Assembly (NCBI GenBank): GCA_029339505.1
Contig: JAQISU010000167.1
Location: 899,001-963,000 of the forward strand
Source: Unio delphinus
Lineage: Eukaryota; Mollusca; Bivalvia; Unionida; Unionidae
Length of the DNA stretch: 64,000 bases
Direction: 5' to 3'
Of this stretch, positions 25,501 through 32,240 are shown piece by piece; positions within the stretch are counted from its first letter, which is position 1; every line of letters starts with the position of its first letter. Under the pieces are notes generated by a model that worked only from the letters and a program-made list of their open reading frames with translations, was not told where the DNA came from and searched no databases. Both the position numbers and the translations under genes were made by a program.

Positions 25501-27724
25501 AGACAATAGCAGAGGCAGGAAAAAAAACCAACTACCTAGTGAGACACAATAACTATATTAGGATTCAAGGTACTATGATGCATGTAGGGATTATCATATG
25601 ACATGTAACACAAGATGCATCATACCATTAGCACCTCATGAAAAGAAATCTTACTATATCAACAAAGACATATTTAGTTCATTGTGGAGATAAAGCTATA
25701 CAATGAAGTTTAATCCAGGGTCATCAGACAAGTTAAAAATATGATTAGTGTTATGCTTACTTGTTGAAATACCGAATGAATGTGGTCAAAAAGTAAGCAC
25801 ATAAGTAAAACTAATCTGAAGTTATTAGCAACTCAACAATAAACTAAACCAGGCCAAAAAAAAAAATTTGCAGACAAAACTAAGTGTGAATTCTGTGAGA
25901 ATTCTGCAGCAATTGACTTTAATAAACCACAACTATTCTGTACCATCAAACAAAGCTTTTTCAGCCACCCAATAAAATGTATTAAATTTCAATTAAAAAG
26001 TTTTAAAAAATACAAATAAACACTGGGGTCGAGGAATGTCAAGGCATGTGTTTTCATTACAAATGCATACAAATGATGGCAGTGCAAGAGCAAAGCATAA
26101 CACTGCATGAAAGAATTGACACCTAAATCATTTAAGACCAACCCAATGCTCTGTAAGTATACATTTATATCCATATTTACAATAACTGGAACATCAATAT
26201 CTAGAATGCTTCAACTCTTCCCAAAAGGAAAAACTATTTAATATTTAAGGAACAATATAAAATAGAACAGCAGAAGAAATATGATGAAAACTTTCTCACT
26301 TACATTTGTGTAATGATATATCCTCCAAGTACATAACTTGCAAACAACTCGCACACAAAACTTCAATGATGCCACCACCACTGCCTAACCAGTGAAACCC
26401 ATGTCTCACCATTCTTGTGACATGTGCTGATGAGATAAAAATGTGAGCTTCAATATTCACTTACACAGCCCCAAAGAAAAGAGCAGACTATTACCCTCTT
26501 GACTTTGATTCCCAGGTTTTCCTCAATTAGGTCATAATCTTCATCTTCCAGCTGGTCATCTTCTTCCTCCTCTGACTCGTGTTTACGTTTGTTGTCATCT
26601 TCCTCTTCATCCATCTCTTCTTCTTCTTCTGGTTCCTCATTAATAAAGTCCTTCATTTCCTCAGCTATTGCATCTTCTATAAATGAGAAAACGGAGAAAG
26701 ATTATAAAAAATTGCAGCAATTTGTATAAACTATTTTATTTATATATGCCTCATATATAAACACAAGCAAATTATTTTTATAGCAGAGATGGGGGTGCAT
26801 CAACTCATATTCTTCTTTCAGATTCCTATTTCTCCATCCATTCATTCAACAAATAAAAGTACTGCCCCATTCGGGCGTGTCTTTTTTGGTCTATTTCTGT
26901 CAACTCAACAAATTAACATACAGATTTGGGAAGATATAATGTCATGCCACAAGGACAACACAAACTTTCTATAATCCAATGTAGTGGTGCTGTGGTTAAG
27001 GTATTGGATTCGTGACCAGGCTAGTGCAGGTGTAATTGCCATTATCATATTAGCCCAGATCAGTGTCTCTGGGTAAGGCATTTTAATCTAATGTCTCCGC
27101 AAAGTTCTGCTTTTAAACACCACACCAAACATAGCTCTCACAAACATTCCCAAGCTTTGCATTCTTCCCTGCTGCCTGATCCAGAAAACAATATGTAGTC
27201 GACTAGAGTAGGAAAAGTTGGTCATGGAGACCTAGATGATCAAGTAAAATTCAAAATGATTGCAATATTAAAGTTCTTTATGTAATATTTTTTTGGTTTC
27301 ATCCCTCAAGCCAGACAGGTGGTGGTGCATGGCATGATGGAAAAGCATGGTGATTGAAAAATGCAGCAAATGTTTAATGCATTAGTGTCCAATATATCAA
27401 GATATATTCAAAACTAATAAAACCGTTTTAATTGCCACCATAAAAGTGATACCTTGATCTCACTGCCAGTTTATGCAATTGTAAATAAATGCTGAAGCCA
27501 AAAGCAAGGTTTTTGACTGGATTCATCTCTTCCATATTTTACTAACCATCCTCTTCATCTTCTTCTTCATCATCATCATCTTCAATAATTCTCTTTTTCT
27601 TTTTTTCCTTGGACTTTTTCTTTTTCTTTTTCTCCAAGTCAGATCCCTCATCATTGCTGTCAAGATCTTCACCTGATGATGTCCTGTCTGATACCTCAGC
27701 TTCATCCTCAAAAAACTCTGACAT
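4347..27724 (-). CDS. SUPT6H: Transcription elongation factor SPT6, N-terminal part (12 coding exons, gene continues past left edge)
   Basis: Twelve exons join in frame into about 526 codons, roughly the first third of a protein usually near 1,700 residues. SPT6 is a nuclear histone chaperone and elongation factor that travels with RNA polymerase II. In order the sequence shows: a short start ([11 protein letters not shown]), very acidic and lysine-rich blocks, the conserved DLIEENLG segment, [26 protein letters not shown] (the region that contacts IWS1/Spn1 in the family), [51 protein letters not shown] and [13 protein letters not shown]. This order matches animal SPT6 throughout. The YqgF-like, HhH, S1 and SH2 domains must lie left of the window. 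All introns are GT-AG and no stop interrupts the reading. Identification is by recognised sequence; splice sites are inferred. Confidence 0.93.
4785..5290. repeat. ~40-bp minisatellite in SPT6 intron
   Basis: The unit is like ACTAAATAACTTACATTTCA followed by ACCCACTCACTGTATAGCAT, repeated about 12 times with drift. Confidence 0.8.
5291..7705. other. SPT6 intron remainder
   Basis: Holds the SINE at 5.7-6.0 kb; the rest is unremarkable AT-rich intron with no coding signal seen on either strand. Confidence 0.6.
5725..6026 (-). mobile_element. tRNA-derived SINE, family 1, copy 2
   Basis: Same family and orientation as the copy near 1 kb: CTAGTGGTTAGAGCATCC head, GGGTTCAATCC B box, and the CTGCAGACATATTGATGTGA tail region. 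Confidence 0.75.
7706..7845 (-). CDS. SUPT6H: SPT6 coding exon 11
   Basis: Residues 408-453: [40 protein letters not shown], then TGEDIE, with the last codon split (phase 2) at a GTGAGC donor. Confidence 0.95.
7880..8935. repeat. Degenerate ~110-140-bp tandem array filling an SPT6 intron
   Basis: A motif of the type GGCCAT...CTGATGG...GGCATCAT(T)TGTACAAA followed by AAAG(C)C..., TTCT(G)TCAAA.TTGGT and GTGGTTT(T/C)TGAGAAGTCATTTAA recurs about eight times between exons 10 and 11 (for example near 7,955, 8,222, 8,558, 8,803). Spacing varies. An isolated relative lies at 24,108-24,235. Confidence 0.65.
8941..9030 (-). CDS. SUPT6H: SPT6 coding exon 10
   Basis: Residues 378-407: [20 protein letters not shown], then [10 protein letters not shown], almost identical to vertebrate SPT6. 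The donor GTACAA lies at the edge of a degenerate repeat array that fills the following intron. Confidence 0.95.
9045..9215. repeat. Short degenerate tandem repeat upstream of SPT6 exon 10
   Basis: About three ~60-bp units carrying ATCACTAAGGTCGATCAT, TGTCAATGGA and CTGCAAGAG/TGCAACAGG. They begin at the exon's acceptor side and include part of it. Confidence 0.5.
9930..11180 (-). pseudogene. CR1-like LINE fragment with internal deletion
   Basis: The minus strand keeps an endonuclease-end segment ([12 protein letters not shown], from about 11,050), a linker ([18 protein letters not shown] and [20 protein letters not shown]), then reverse transcriptase from [14 protein letters not shown] through [18 protein letters not shown] and the catalytic YADDTQIY (about 10,290), and on to [20 protein letters not shown] in a shifted frame. 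The RT fingers between about 10,500 and 10,470 are missing. Several stops and shifts are present, so it is an old copy. Confidence 0.78.
11300..11410 (-). CDS. SUPT6H: SPT6 coding exon 9
   Basis: Residues 341-377: [20 protein letters not shown], then [17 protein letters not shown], the helix preceding the [10 protein letters not shown] motif. Acceptor TTTGCAG, donor GTATTT. Confidence 0.93.
11710..11840. repeat. 64-bp tandem duplication
   Basis: AAGTTGAAGT.AGAAATAGTG through ATTAGAATGAAAACGG occurs twice in a row with one or two differences. Confidence 0.85.
11841..13297. other. SPT6 intron remainder
   Basis: No element recognised. The open frames on the minus strand at 11.8-13.3 kb have no family resemblance or splice logic. 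Confidence 0.55.
13298..13399 (-). CDS. SUPT6H: SPT6 coding exon 8
   Basis: Residues 307-340: [20 protein letters not shown], then [14 protein letters not shown]. Acceptor TTTGTAG, donor GTATTA, phase 0 at both ends. Confidence 0.93.
13775..13861 (-). CDS. SUPT6H: SPT6 coding exon 7
   Basis: Residues 278-306: [20 protein letters not shown], then NADMPERFL, closely matching the FEPSELE..(H/F).TD.DNEIR.(T/A)D.PERF core segment of animal SPT6. Acceptor TTTGCAG, donor GTATGC. Confidence 0.93.
13950..14100 (-). mobile_element. tRNA-derived SINE, family 2, copy 1
   Basis: Minus strand: GAGCTGAATAGGCTCAGTGG head, TGGGTTCATTACT B-box-like, then CTGCCCAGATCAGCTACTAC. It shares the GCCCAGATCAG block with the copy near 27 kb. 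Confidence 0.55.
14439..14672. repeat. 57-bp tandem repeat, four copies
   Basis: The unit begins AAGCTGACCCCTCCAGCTTA and ends GGATCTGTGTAT. Copies are nearly identical, so amplification is recent. The unit contains the transposon's terminal-type GTATAAGCTGACCCCTCC. Confidence 0.85.
14439..16815 (-). pseudogene. Pogo/Tigger-like DNA transposon with decayed transposase
   Basis: The minus strand opens at an ATG at 15657 with [20 protein letters not shown], a CENP-B/pogo-type helix-turn-helix, then meets a TAG at 15517-15519. Further on, [39 protein letters not shown] and LLQKPSLLA match the DDE region up to about 14,835. Terminal-like sequence is seen at the right (TACGCGAATATATAGGGTAAC near 16,795) and at the left (TGTATAAGC.GACCC, partly amplified as a 57-bp tandem). 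The element is broken by stops and shifts. Confidence 0.7.
17499..17591 (-). CDS. SUPT6H: SPT6 coding exon 6
   Basis: Residues 247-277: [20 protein letters not shown], then a basic stretch ending KKGIFE, which leads into the start of the structured core. Acceptor AATTCAG, donor GTAAGC, phase 0. Confidence 0.9.
17885..18146 (-). mobile_element. tRNA(Leu/Ser)-like SINE, family 3, copy 1
   Basis: Minus strand begins TGGCCAAGTGGTCTAAAGTG, a class-II tRNA-type head, with GGGTTTAAGTC as B box. The body includes GCTTGCCAGTAGCTTCTCGT and ends in AACAACAACAA. A related copy lies near 29.6 kb. Confidence 0.7.
18638..18795. repeat. 51-bp minisatellite, three copies
   Basis: The unit starts CCCTTATTAAAAGTGCCTTC and continues CC(C/T)AGGTCCCAATCATGCTG. 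Confidence 0.85.
19305..19815. repeat. Irregular minisatellite (GTATCTAAAGATTAATACAG type)
   Basis: Units of ~20-35 bp built from TCATGTGTGTATCTAAAGAT and TAATACAG fill ~500 bp just left of the pogo-derived element. Confidence 0.8.
19971..20844 (+). mobile_element. Non-autonomous pogo-derived element, copy 1
   Basis: Flanked by TA on both sides. Ends are CAGCTGACTCCGGTTAACTG at left and the near-complement at right, with an extra tandem copy of the right end (GTGCAGTTAAGTGGAGTTCA twice). Inside, a remnant reads [20 protein letters not shown], the DDE-domain region of Tigger/jerky transposases (20,170-20,235). Multiple subterminal GTGCAGTTA.CCG motifs are seen near 20,610-20,840. Confidence 0.8.
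20937..21036 (-). CDS. SUPT6H: SPT6 coding exon 5
   Basis: Residues 213-246: [20 protein letters not shown], then [13 protein letters not shown]. The IFGVDFD segment corresponds to the IWS1/Spn1-binding region of SPT6 (family knowledge). GT-AG borders; it closes in phase 0. Confidence 0.93.
22020..22745 (+). repeat. Unnamed dispersed repeat, copy 1
   Basis: Colinear with a copy at 28.45 kb: AGCTGTGCTGATATTTAC, TACAAAGACTGAATT-type, TTTAGCTTCCATTATTGTG, and at the end GGTGGAACT...ATTTTTACCAAAAT...CAAGACCTCTG. No coding potential recognised. Roughly 700 bp. Confidence 0.65.
23612..23806. repeat. 63-bp minisatellite, three copies
   Basis: The unit starts GAATGTCTTACAATTTGTAT and includes GGCAACACCATGCAATGGAT. 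Confidence 0.85.
24105..24235. repeat. Single copy related to the 8-kb intron array
   Basis: Reads GTAATGACGGCCATTGATGA, then CAGCATCATTCAAACAAACT, GTGCCAGGATACTTTATGTG and AAGAGGTTTTTGAAAC, the same order of blocks as in the array at 7.9-8.9 kb. It lies directly before the LINE tail. Confidence 0.5.
24265..24475 (+). pseudogene. 3' end of a non-LTR retrotransposon ORF with (GAT)n tail
   Basis: [18 protein letters not shown], then in a shifted frame [20 protein letters not shown] and PRD-stop, followed directly by a TGATGATGA tract. This is the C-terminal signature of LINEs often annotated as craniofacial development protein 2-like. One frameshift and one stop are visible. The piece is 5'-truncated. 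Confidence 0.7.
24700..24781 (-). CDS. SUPT6H: SPT6 coding exon 4
   Basis: Residues 186-212: [20 protein letters not shown] followed by HIIHSDS. The DDFIV.(D/E)DGQP block is a family landmark. It lies between a TTTCAAG acceptor and a GTAAGT donor, phase 2. Confidence 0.9.
25015..25210 (-). CDS. SUPT6H: SPT6 coding exon 3
   Basis: Residues 121-185: [19 protein letters not shown], then a glutamate-rich stretch with [17 protein letters not shown], ending GSEDED. It lies between a TTTTACAG acceptor and a GTAAAA donor (phase 1). Confidence 0.9.
25211..26494. other. SPT6 intron between exons 2 and 3
   Basis: Nothing recognised; no repeat or coding signal. Confidence 0.6.
26495..26676 (-). CDS. 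SUPT6H: SPT6 coding exon 2
   Basis: Residues 60-120. After a TTTATAG acceptor it reads [19 protein letters not shown], then acidic sequence, then [14 protein letters not shown], the best conserved N-terminal block of SPT6. It ends in phase 0 at a GTAATA donor. Confidence 0.93.
26985..27135 (+). mobile_element. tRNA-derived SINE, family 2, copy 2
   Basis: Head GTGCTGTGGTTAAGGTATTG, then GCCCAGATCAGTGTCTCTGG. Related to the minus-strand copy near 14 kb; the B box is poorly kept. Confidence 0.5.
27547..27724 (-). CDS. SUPT6H: SPT6 coding exon 1
   Basis: Starts at the ATG at 27724 and encodes residues 1-59: [13 protein letters not shown], then a long lysine run and an acidic run ending EEDEED. 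It ends in phase 1 at a GTTAGT donor. This start is chosen because the MS(D/E)F(F/V) opening is typical of the family. Confidence 0.9.
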
Positions 27725-28454
27725 CTTCTGTTGAATGCCTTAGCTTTTCAGTGTTTTTGTATGAAACCCTGCACAAGACAACGGTTAAAATTCATTATTT
27801 CACTATTCTTAGCACAAGATATTAAAAAGTATCTAAAGTAAATGGCACATTATTATTCCCTGACCGTTGAGCCAGGGAACTGACATACGATATGGATCTA
27901 GGTAACAATTTCATCAAATATCCATATTCATTAAGGACTGTTAACCTCTATTAAGAAATAAACCACTGACTTCTCTTTGTGACCATGACCTTTTAATCTG
28001 GGGTTATCTTCCATGGTTCAAAACTTGTATTCCTGACCAGGATAGAAGTCAAATTAATAAATCCATGACCTAAGTGATGTGCTATTTTTAGCCTCTCTCA
28101 TATCAAGCTTTCCACACTTGATTTAATTCCTCATCCTCAAATAACCATTTTCCTCTACAAAGAATTTCTTTTGGAAATCTGAGTCTTCATATTTCTTCCC
28201 TATACACTAATTAGGAGATAAATGCAGCAGTGGTTTCACTTAAGATTTCACCAATAAACATTAAGCTTGTGCTCTCATATTGTACCAAGGTCAATCAAAT
28301 TTATTATAAAACTTCTTCAGCCAATGAAACTGCTTTTAGCTTCTTTTGAAATGAGCCAACTCTATTCATGAAAGGATATGCACCTTACAGTCTAAAATTA
28401 GCTGTAATCATATTTTATGTTTGAGGGATGATTCCAACAAAATAGTTTTGAAGC

Positions 28455-29110
28455 CCTCCTTCCAAGTAGCTGTGCTGATATTTACTATGACAGAGCTAGG
28501 CTGCATGTTCAAAGACTTCAACTGCCTACCAAGTGGTGGGAAAATGTGCTATTTACAAAGACTGAATTAAGGGGTAGAAAGAACCCACAGGTGTACATGT
28601 TGTCATTACAAGAATATATGTGATGAATAAATTTAGCTTTCATTATTGTGTTGTTTCCTAGCATAGCAGAATAAGTGCATATGACTTGGAAATCAAGACA
28701 TGTCAAGACTTAGATAAATATGCAGTTTTTTTTGCAAAACACAGCAAACTGATAAAGATTGTAATGAGATTAAAATTGCTCAAGTTGCTTGAACTGATAG
28801 TTTACAGTAGCCAGTGGTATGAAAGTGTGCGCTTCCTGCCTTAGTGTTTAGAATAAGACCGTTCCTGGTGACTGACAAAATTCAGTCTCAATCTAATTGA
28901 CAAATAAGCTTGATGTCAGTGGTGAAAGTAATTTGGAAAATACAACTCAATGACAACCAGTTTCTTCTCTACTGGACATTTAGCCACTTCAGGTATGCCC
29001 AATATGCTAATGGGAACTGCAATCTGTTTTGGTGGAACTATAATTTTTACCAAAATAGGGGTCCTGGACTCAAAAATTTTAAAATTCAAAGAAGACCTCT
29101 GATTATATAT
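28455..29110 (+). repeat. Unnamed dispersed repeat, copy 2
   Basis: Same order of blocks as the copy at 22 kb in the same orientation, both within or near the SPT6 gene: AGCTGTGCTGATATTTACTA, ACAAAGACTGAATTAAGGGG, TTTAGCTTTCATTATTGTG, GGTGGAACTATAATTTTTAC. Class unknown. Confidence 0.65.
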
Positions 29111-29217
29111 TTTTTCTTTTGTAGACAAGTTGCCTTTGCTAATAGTAGCAGTAGTAGAAATTGCTGTTATTGTTCTTGGTGTTGGTCTATTGATAAAAAG
29201 TCCTAAGCATATAACAA

Positions 29218-29220
<3 letters not shown>

Positions 29221-29276
<56 letters not shown>
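29221..29276. repeat. (TC)n(TA)n microsatellite
   Basis: About 19 TC units followed directly by about 9 TA units. Confidence 0.95.
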
Positions 29277-29522
29277 ACACTATAAATCAAGCCTGCATAA
29301 TAATAATAATACATATAGTTATTATAGGAATAATGATGCCATGTGATCGTATGGCACCATCATTAAATTCCAAACTGAGCTTCAGTTGTTTTAAAGTATA
29401 GGAATCTTTGCGCTGCATTATTTGCCAAGCAGACACGAGTCAGGAAACTAGAATGCTGAATACTTTTTAAACCTATATTTGTTTTTCACTCATTAAAAGC
29501 ATTTTCACTCAATAAAAGCAAG

Positions 29523-29755
29523 GCTGTTGTGGTTTAACACCATTTTTCAGCACATGACAGGCTATTCATGGCAGCCAGTATTAATGGTGGAGGAAGAACC
29601 CAGGGAAAACCCCCCGAAAGAACCCCTGACCCACTACTGGCAAACTTTCTCACATACCCACATTGACCAAATCTGAGACTTGAACCCACGCAGACAGAGG
29701 TGAGATGGCAGTGATCCATAACTGAAAGCATTTTAGACCACTCGGCCACCCATCA
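29523..29755 (-). mobile_element. tRNA(Leu/Ser)-like SINE, family 3, copy 2
   Basis: Minus strand head TGGCCGAGTGGTCTAAAATG, B box GGGTTCAAGTC, and the same body (AGTTTGCCAGTAG, CCATTAATACTGGCTGCC) as the copy at 17.9 kb. Confidence 0.72.
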
Positions 29756-30021
29756 CATAATGTAAGAGATTGAAGAATATATCACCAGGATCTAAATGTC
29801 ATCAGTTAATTAGATTAACAAATAATTTTATTAACTAGCTTTTATCCTTAGATAGAAGAATGTTTGAAGTTAAAACTTTAAGTGTTTTGTGTGACTTGTT
29901 TATGCTATGGTATCAATTTTTCCAGCATTTATATGCTACCTGGACGATTAATATAAGGAATTTATCATAAAAATAATAAATGTACATTCAGTGATTGGAT
30001 ATCATGATAATACTTAAATTA

Positions 30022-30320
30022 CTTGATCTAGTGGTTAGAGCATCTGCCTTGGATGCAGGAGGCAGTGGGTTCAAACCATAGTTGAGTCATACCAAAGACT
30101 TATAAACATGGTACTAACAGCCGCCTGCTGGCACTCAGCATTAAGAGGTTAGTGTTAGGATTGGTTGGCTCGCTGTCAGGGTGTGACTGGGTGGGACATC
30201 ATGCTACATATCTAAGGCATGAGTGCTAAACATCACTATGAACTGCCACACTACAGACATAATAGCGATATGGCTGAAAAATTGATAAAACTATGTTAAA
30301 TTTCCAAATCACTCATTCAT
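30022..30320 (+). mobile_element. tRNA-derived SINE, family 1, copy 3
   Basis: Plus-strand copy: CTAGTGGTTAGAGCATCTGC, GGGTTCAAACC, then the shared tail ending with a CTACAGACATAATAGCGATA stretch. It lies in the upstream region between the two host genes. Confidence 0.78.
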
Positions 30321-30496
30321 TGAAATTAATCTTGTCAATACTAAAATAAATTCTTTTTGATTGATAACACTGAAATTAAATTTTTTTTGAAGGATAAGTT
30401 GGAATAAAAACTCTTTTCAAAAGGAAATGGTTATTAATGCTTGGTTTATGCAAGCAATACATACAGACAGGACATCATAAAGTTTACTGGTTTGTT

Positions 30497-31243
30497 TAGT
30501 CCTACAATGTAAGCCCCGACGCTGATATTTATGTTTGCTCGCGTCTGGGTCTTACTGCCTAAAGAGCAGCGCTGTGTAGTGTTTTTAAATATACTGAACA
30601 GAGAATAAGAGGTGAAATTTTCATGTTTATCACATACTTGGCAATAAGTATCAACATTTATCCACATATTTAAGAGTTATTGATGTACTTACTTTGCTGT
30701 CTGATCGTGATCGACTCTAAATCTGACACTAGGAAATGAACGCATTTTTCATGTTCCTTTGAAACACGTTTCAATGCCATGGTGGCTGAGGAATGCCGAA
30801 GTAAGTTTCAATAAAGCTGTTTTATTTTCACGAAACAAAATTATTTCTATATTGCCTATTTGAACAGCAAGCAATATTTCGTTTCGTTCAAGAAATATTT
30901 TCCGATTAGAACCTAACTTAAACATACTTCAGCATACCTCGACAACTGTCGCATTTCAGCAAATTCAAATGTATGTCAACTGAACAAAAAATGCGTCCGT
31001 TTGCAAGTGTCAACTATTGATTCCATTTGGATAAAAACAGCGCAGTAAGTATAATTAATTAAACATATATTAGTGGAAGAGTGTCTATATAGGTTGCCAA
31101 GTATGTTCGATATTCCTGAAACTTTGATTTATCGTTCCGATGTCGACGACATCGGAATTAACTACACTATGGCGTCATTAGGCTCGTAAGACGTAGCACT
31201 AAAATCAAGATCAACATGTGATACGTCTTACGGGTAGGACTAC
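30497..31243. repeat. Source region of the composite inverted copy
   Basis: Blocks 30497-30547 and 31202-31243 correspond to the joined copy at 32.3 kb. The 654 bp between them (30548-31201) include the candidate SPT6 5' exon and lack GT-AG ends in either direction. Confidence 0.85.
30693..30780 (-). other. Possible SPT6 5' exon with an upstream ORF
   Basis: On the minus strand an ATG in a strong context (GCCACCATGG) opens 29 codons starting MALKRVSKEHEKC and runs into a perfect GTAAGTAC donor. A good acceptor (TTGTGCAG) ends at 27769, 44 bases before the SPT6 ATG. If the two are joined, the reading frame closes at a stop shortly before that ATG. This could be a 5' non-coding exon with an upstream ORF, or the first exon of a separate small gene. 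I do not recognise the peptide. Confidence 0.3.
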
Positions 31244-31988
31244 TGGTTTGTTATGTGTACTGTATTTCATAGGGCAGGGATTTTAAGTTTAAAAAACTTT
31301 GGAATTGTGATTCAAACGTTTTTTTTACTTGAGTAGCTTAAAAAATGAATGAGAAGTTCAATAATAAAAATAAACATCCACATGTAACAGACTGAGGGAA
31401 TACTTTAGGGAAGACATTTAGCACATCACTCATCAGAATTAATGTTGCTGTTAAATAAACGTCAATATTGCAAAACATTGAAAATTCGGCAAAATCGAAC
31501 AGAAAGTCATACTGCCCAAATAATTAACTTCTGGGATTCTACCTTCTTAAACTCTGCAAGGTGCAGAGTTTTATTTCAATAAGTACAACTTGGTTTTAAA
31601 AAAATCACTGGTTTATAAACTTTACTCAAGAAAACGAGTTCTGCTGACCGATTTTCTTACTGGTTGTAAGACTTTTTATTACACCTGCGACATTGGCATA
31701 TAATTTCCATGACGAACCTTTGTACACACAATAAATACACTGATGAAAAAACAGACGAAATTCATTGACAAATATTGTAACCTTTCTAATGAGTTTCCTT
31801 GCAGTCCTCCAAACATGGACGCACTTACAGACTAATTCTATATATCATTACACAAAAACTTAAAACCCTATATAAATTGTTTAAAACCAGTCTATTCAAC
31901 TGACCTGCACTAAATAGTGACTCTAATTTTAAGTAGCTAATAATATTTATGTTTACTCTTAAGTCTCGAAGCAGAACAAACCGATAAA
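30781..31988. promoter_or_regulatory. Shared upstream region of the SPT6 and dehydrogenase genes
   Basis: The two host genes point away from each other, so this stretch should hold the start sites of both. It is richer in CG dinucleotides than the surroundings (31,130-31,250). It contains an 11-bp stem, CGTAAGACGTA at 31186-31196 facing TACGTCTTACG near 31222, and a GC-poor hairpin AAACTCTGC...GCAGAGTTT near 31,549-31,571. No core promoter element could be fixed by eye. Confidence 0.4.
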
Positions 31989-32240
31989 ATGTATCGAATC
32001 TGCTCCAAAAAAGTAAAATGCTGCATAAGACAGACTTATTTAATGACTAAAACTAAGCAGAGAAGTGTCTTTAGCGAAAAAAAGCAAGAACACGAAGAGC
32101 TAAGTGAATCAGTAATCCCTCAACATTTATTTTCAGCAGCTAACATAGGAAAGTTTTTTCAGGAACAACCCACTCTAGGGAATCAATATTTAGAAGATGT
32201 AACAGTGCAATCATATTTAAGAAGACATATACCAAAAAAG
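31989..32240 (+). CDS. AidB-like dehydrogenase exon 1
   Basis: Residues 1-84 from the ATG at 31989, ending [18 protein letters not shown] at a GTATTT donor in phase 0. The first ~30 residues are rich in Lys, Arg and Cys with almost no acidic residues, which could be a mitochondrial presequence (inference). A second Met at residue 19 (32043) is an alternative start. The frame stays open to 32315, but that tail does not match the family and is intronic. Confidence 0.82.

Noticed and set aside
30548..31201. The 654-bp block as a retained intron, making the 32.3-kb copy a retrocopy of a spliced RNA
   Set aside because: The block ends do not fit GT-AG (or AT-AC) on either strand and there is no poly-A, so retroposition of a spliced transcript is not supported.
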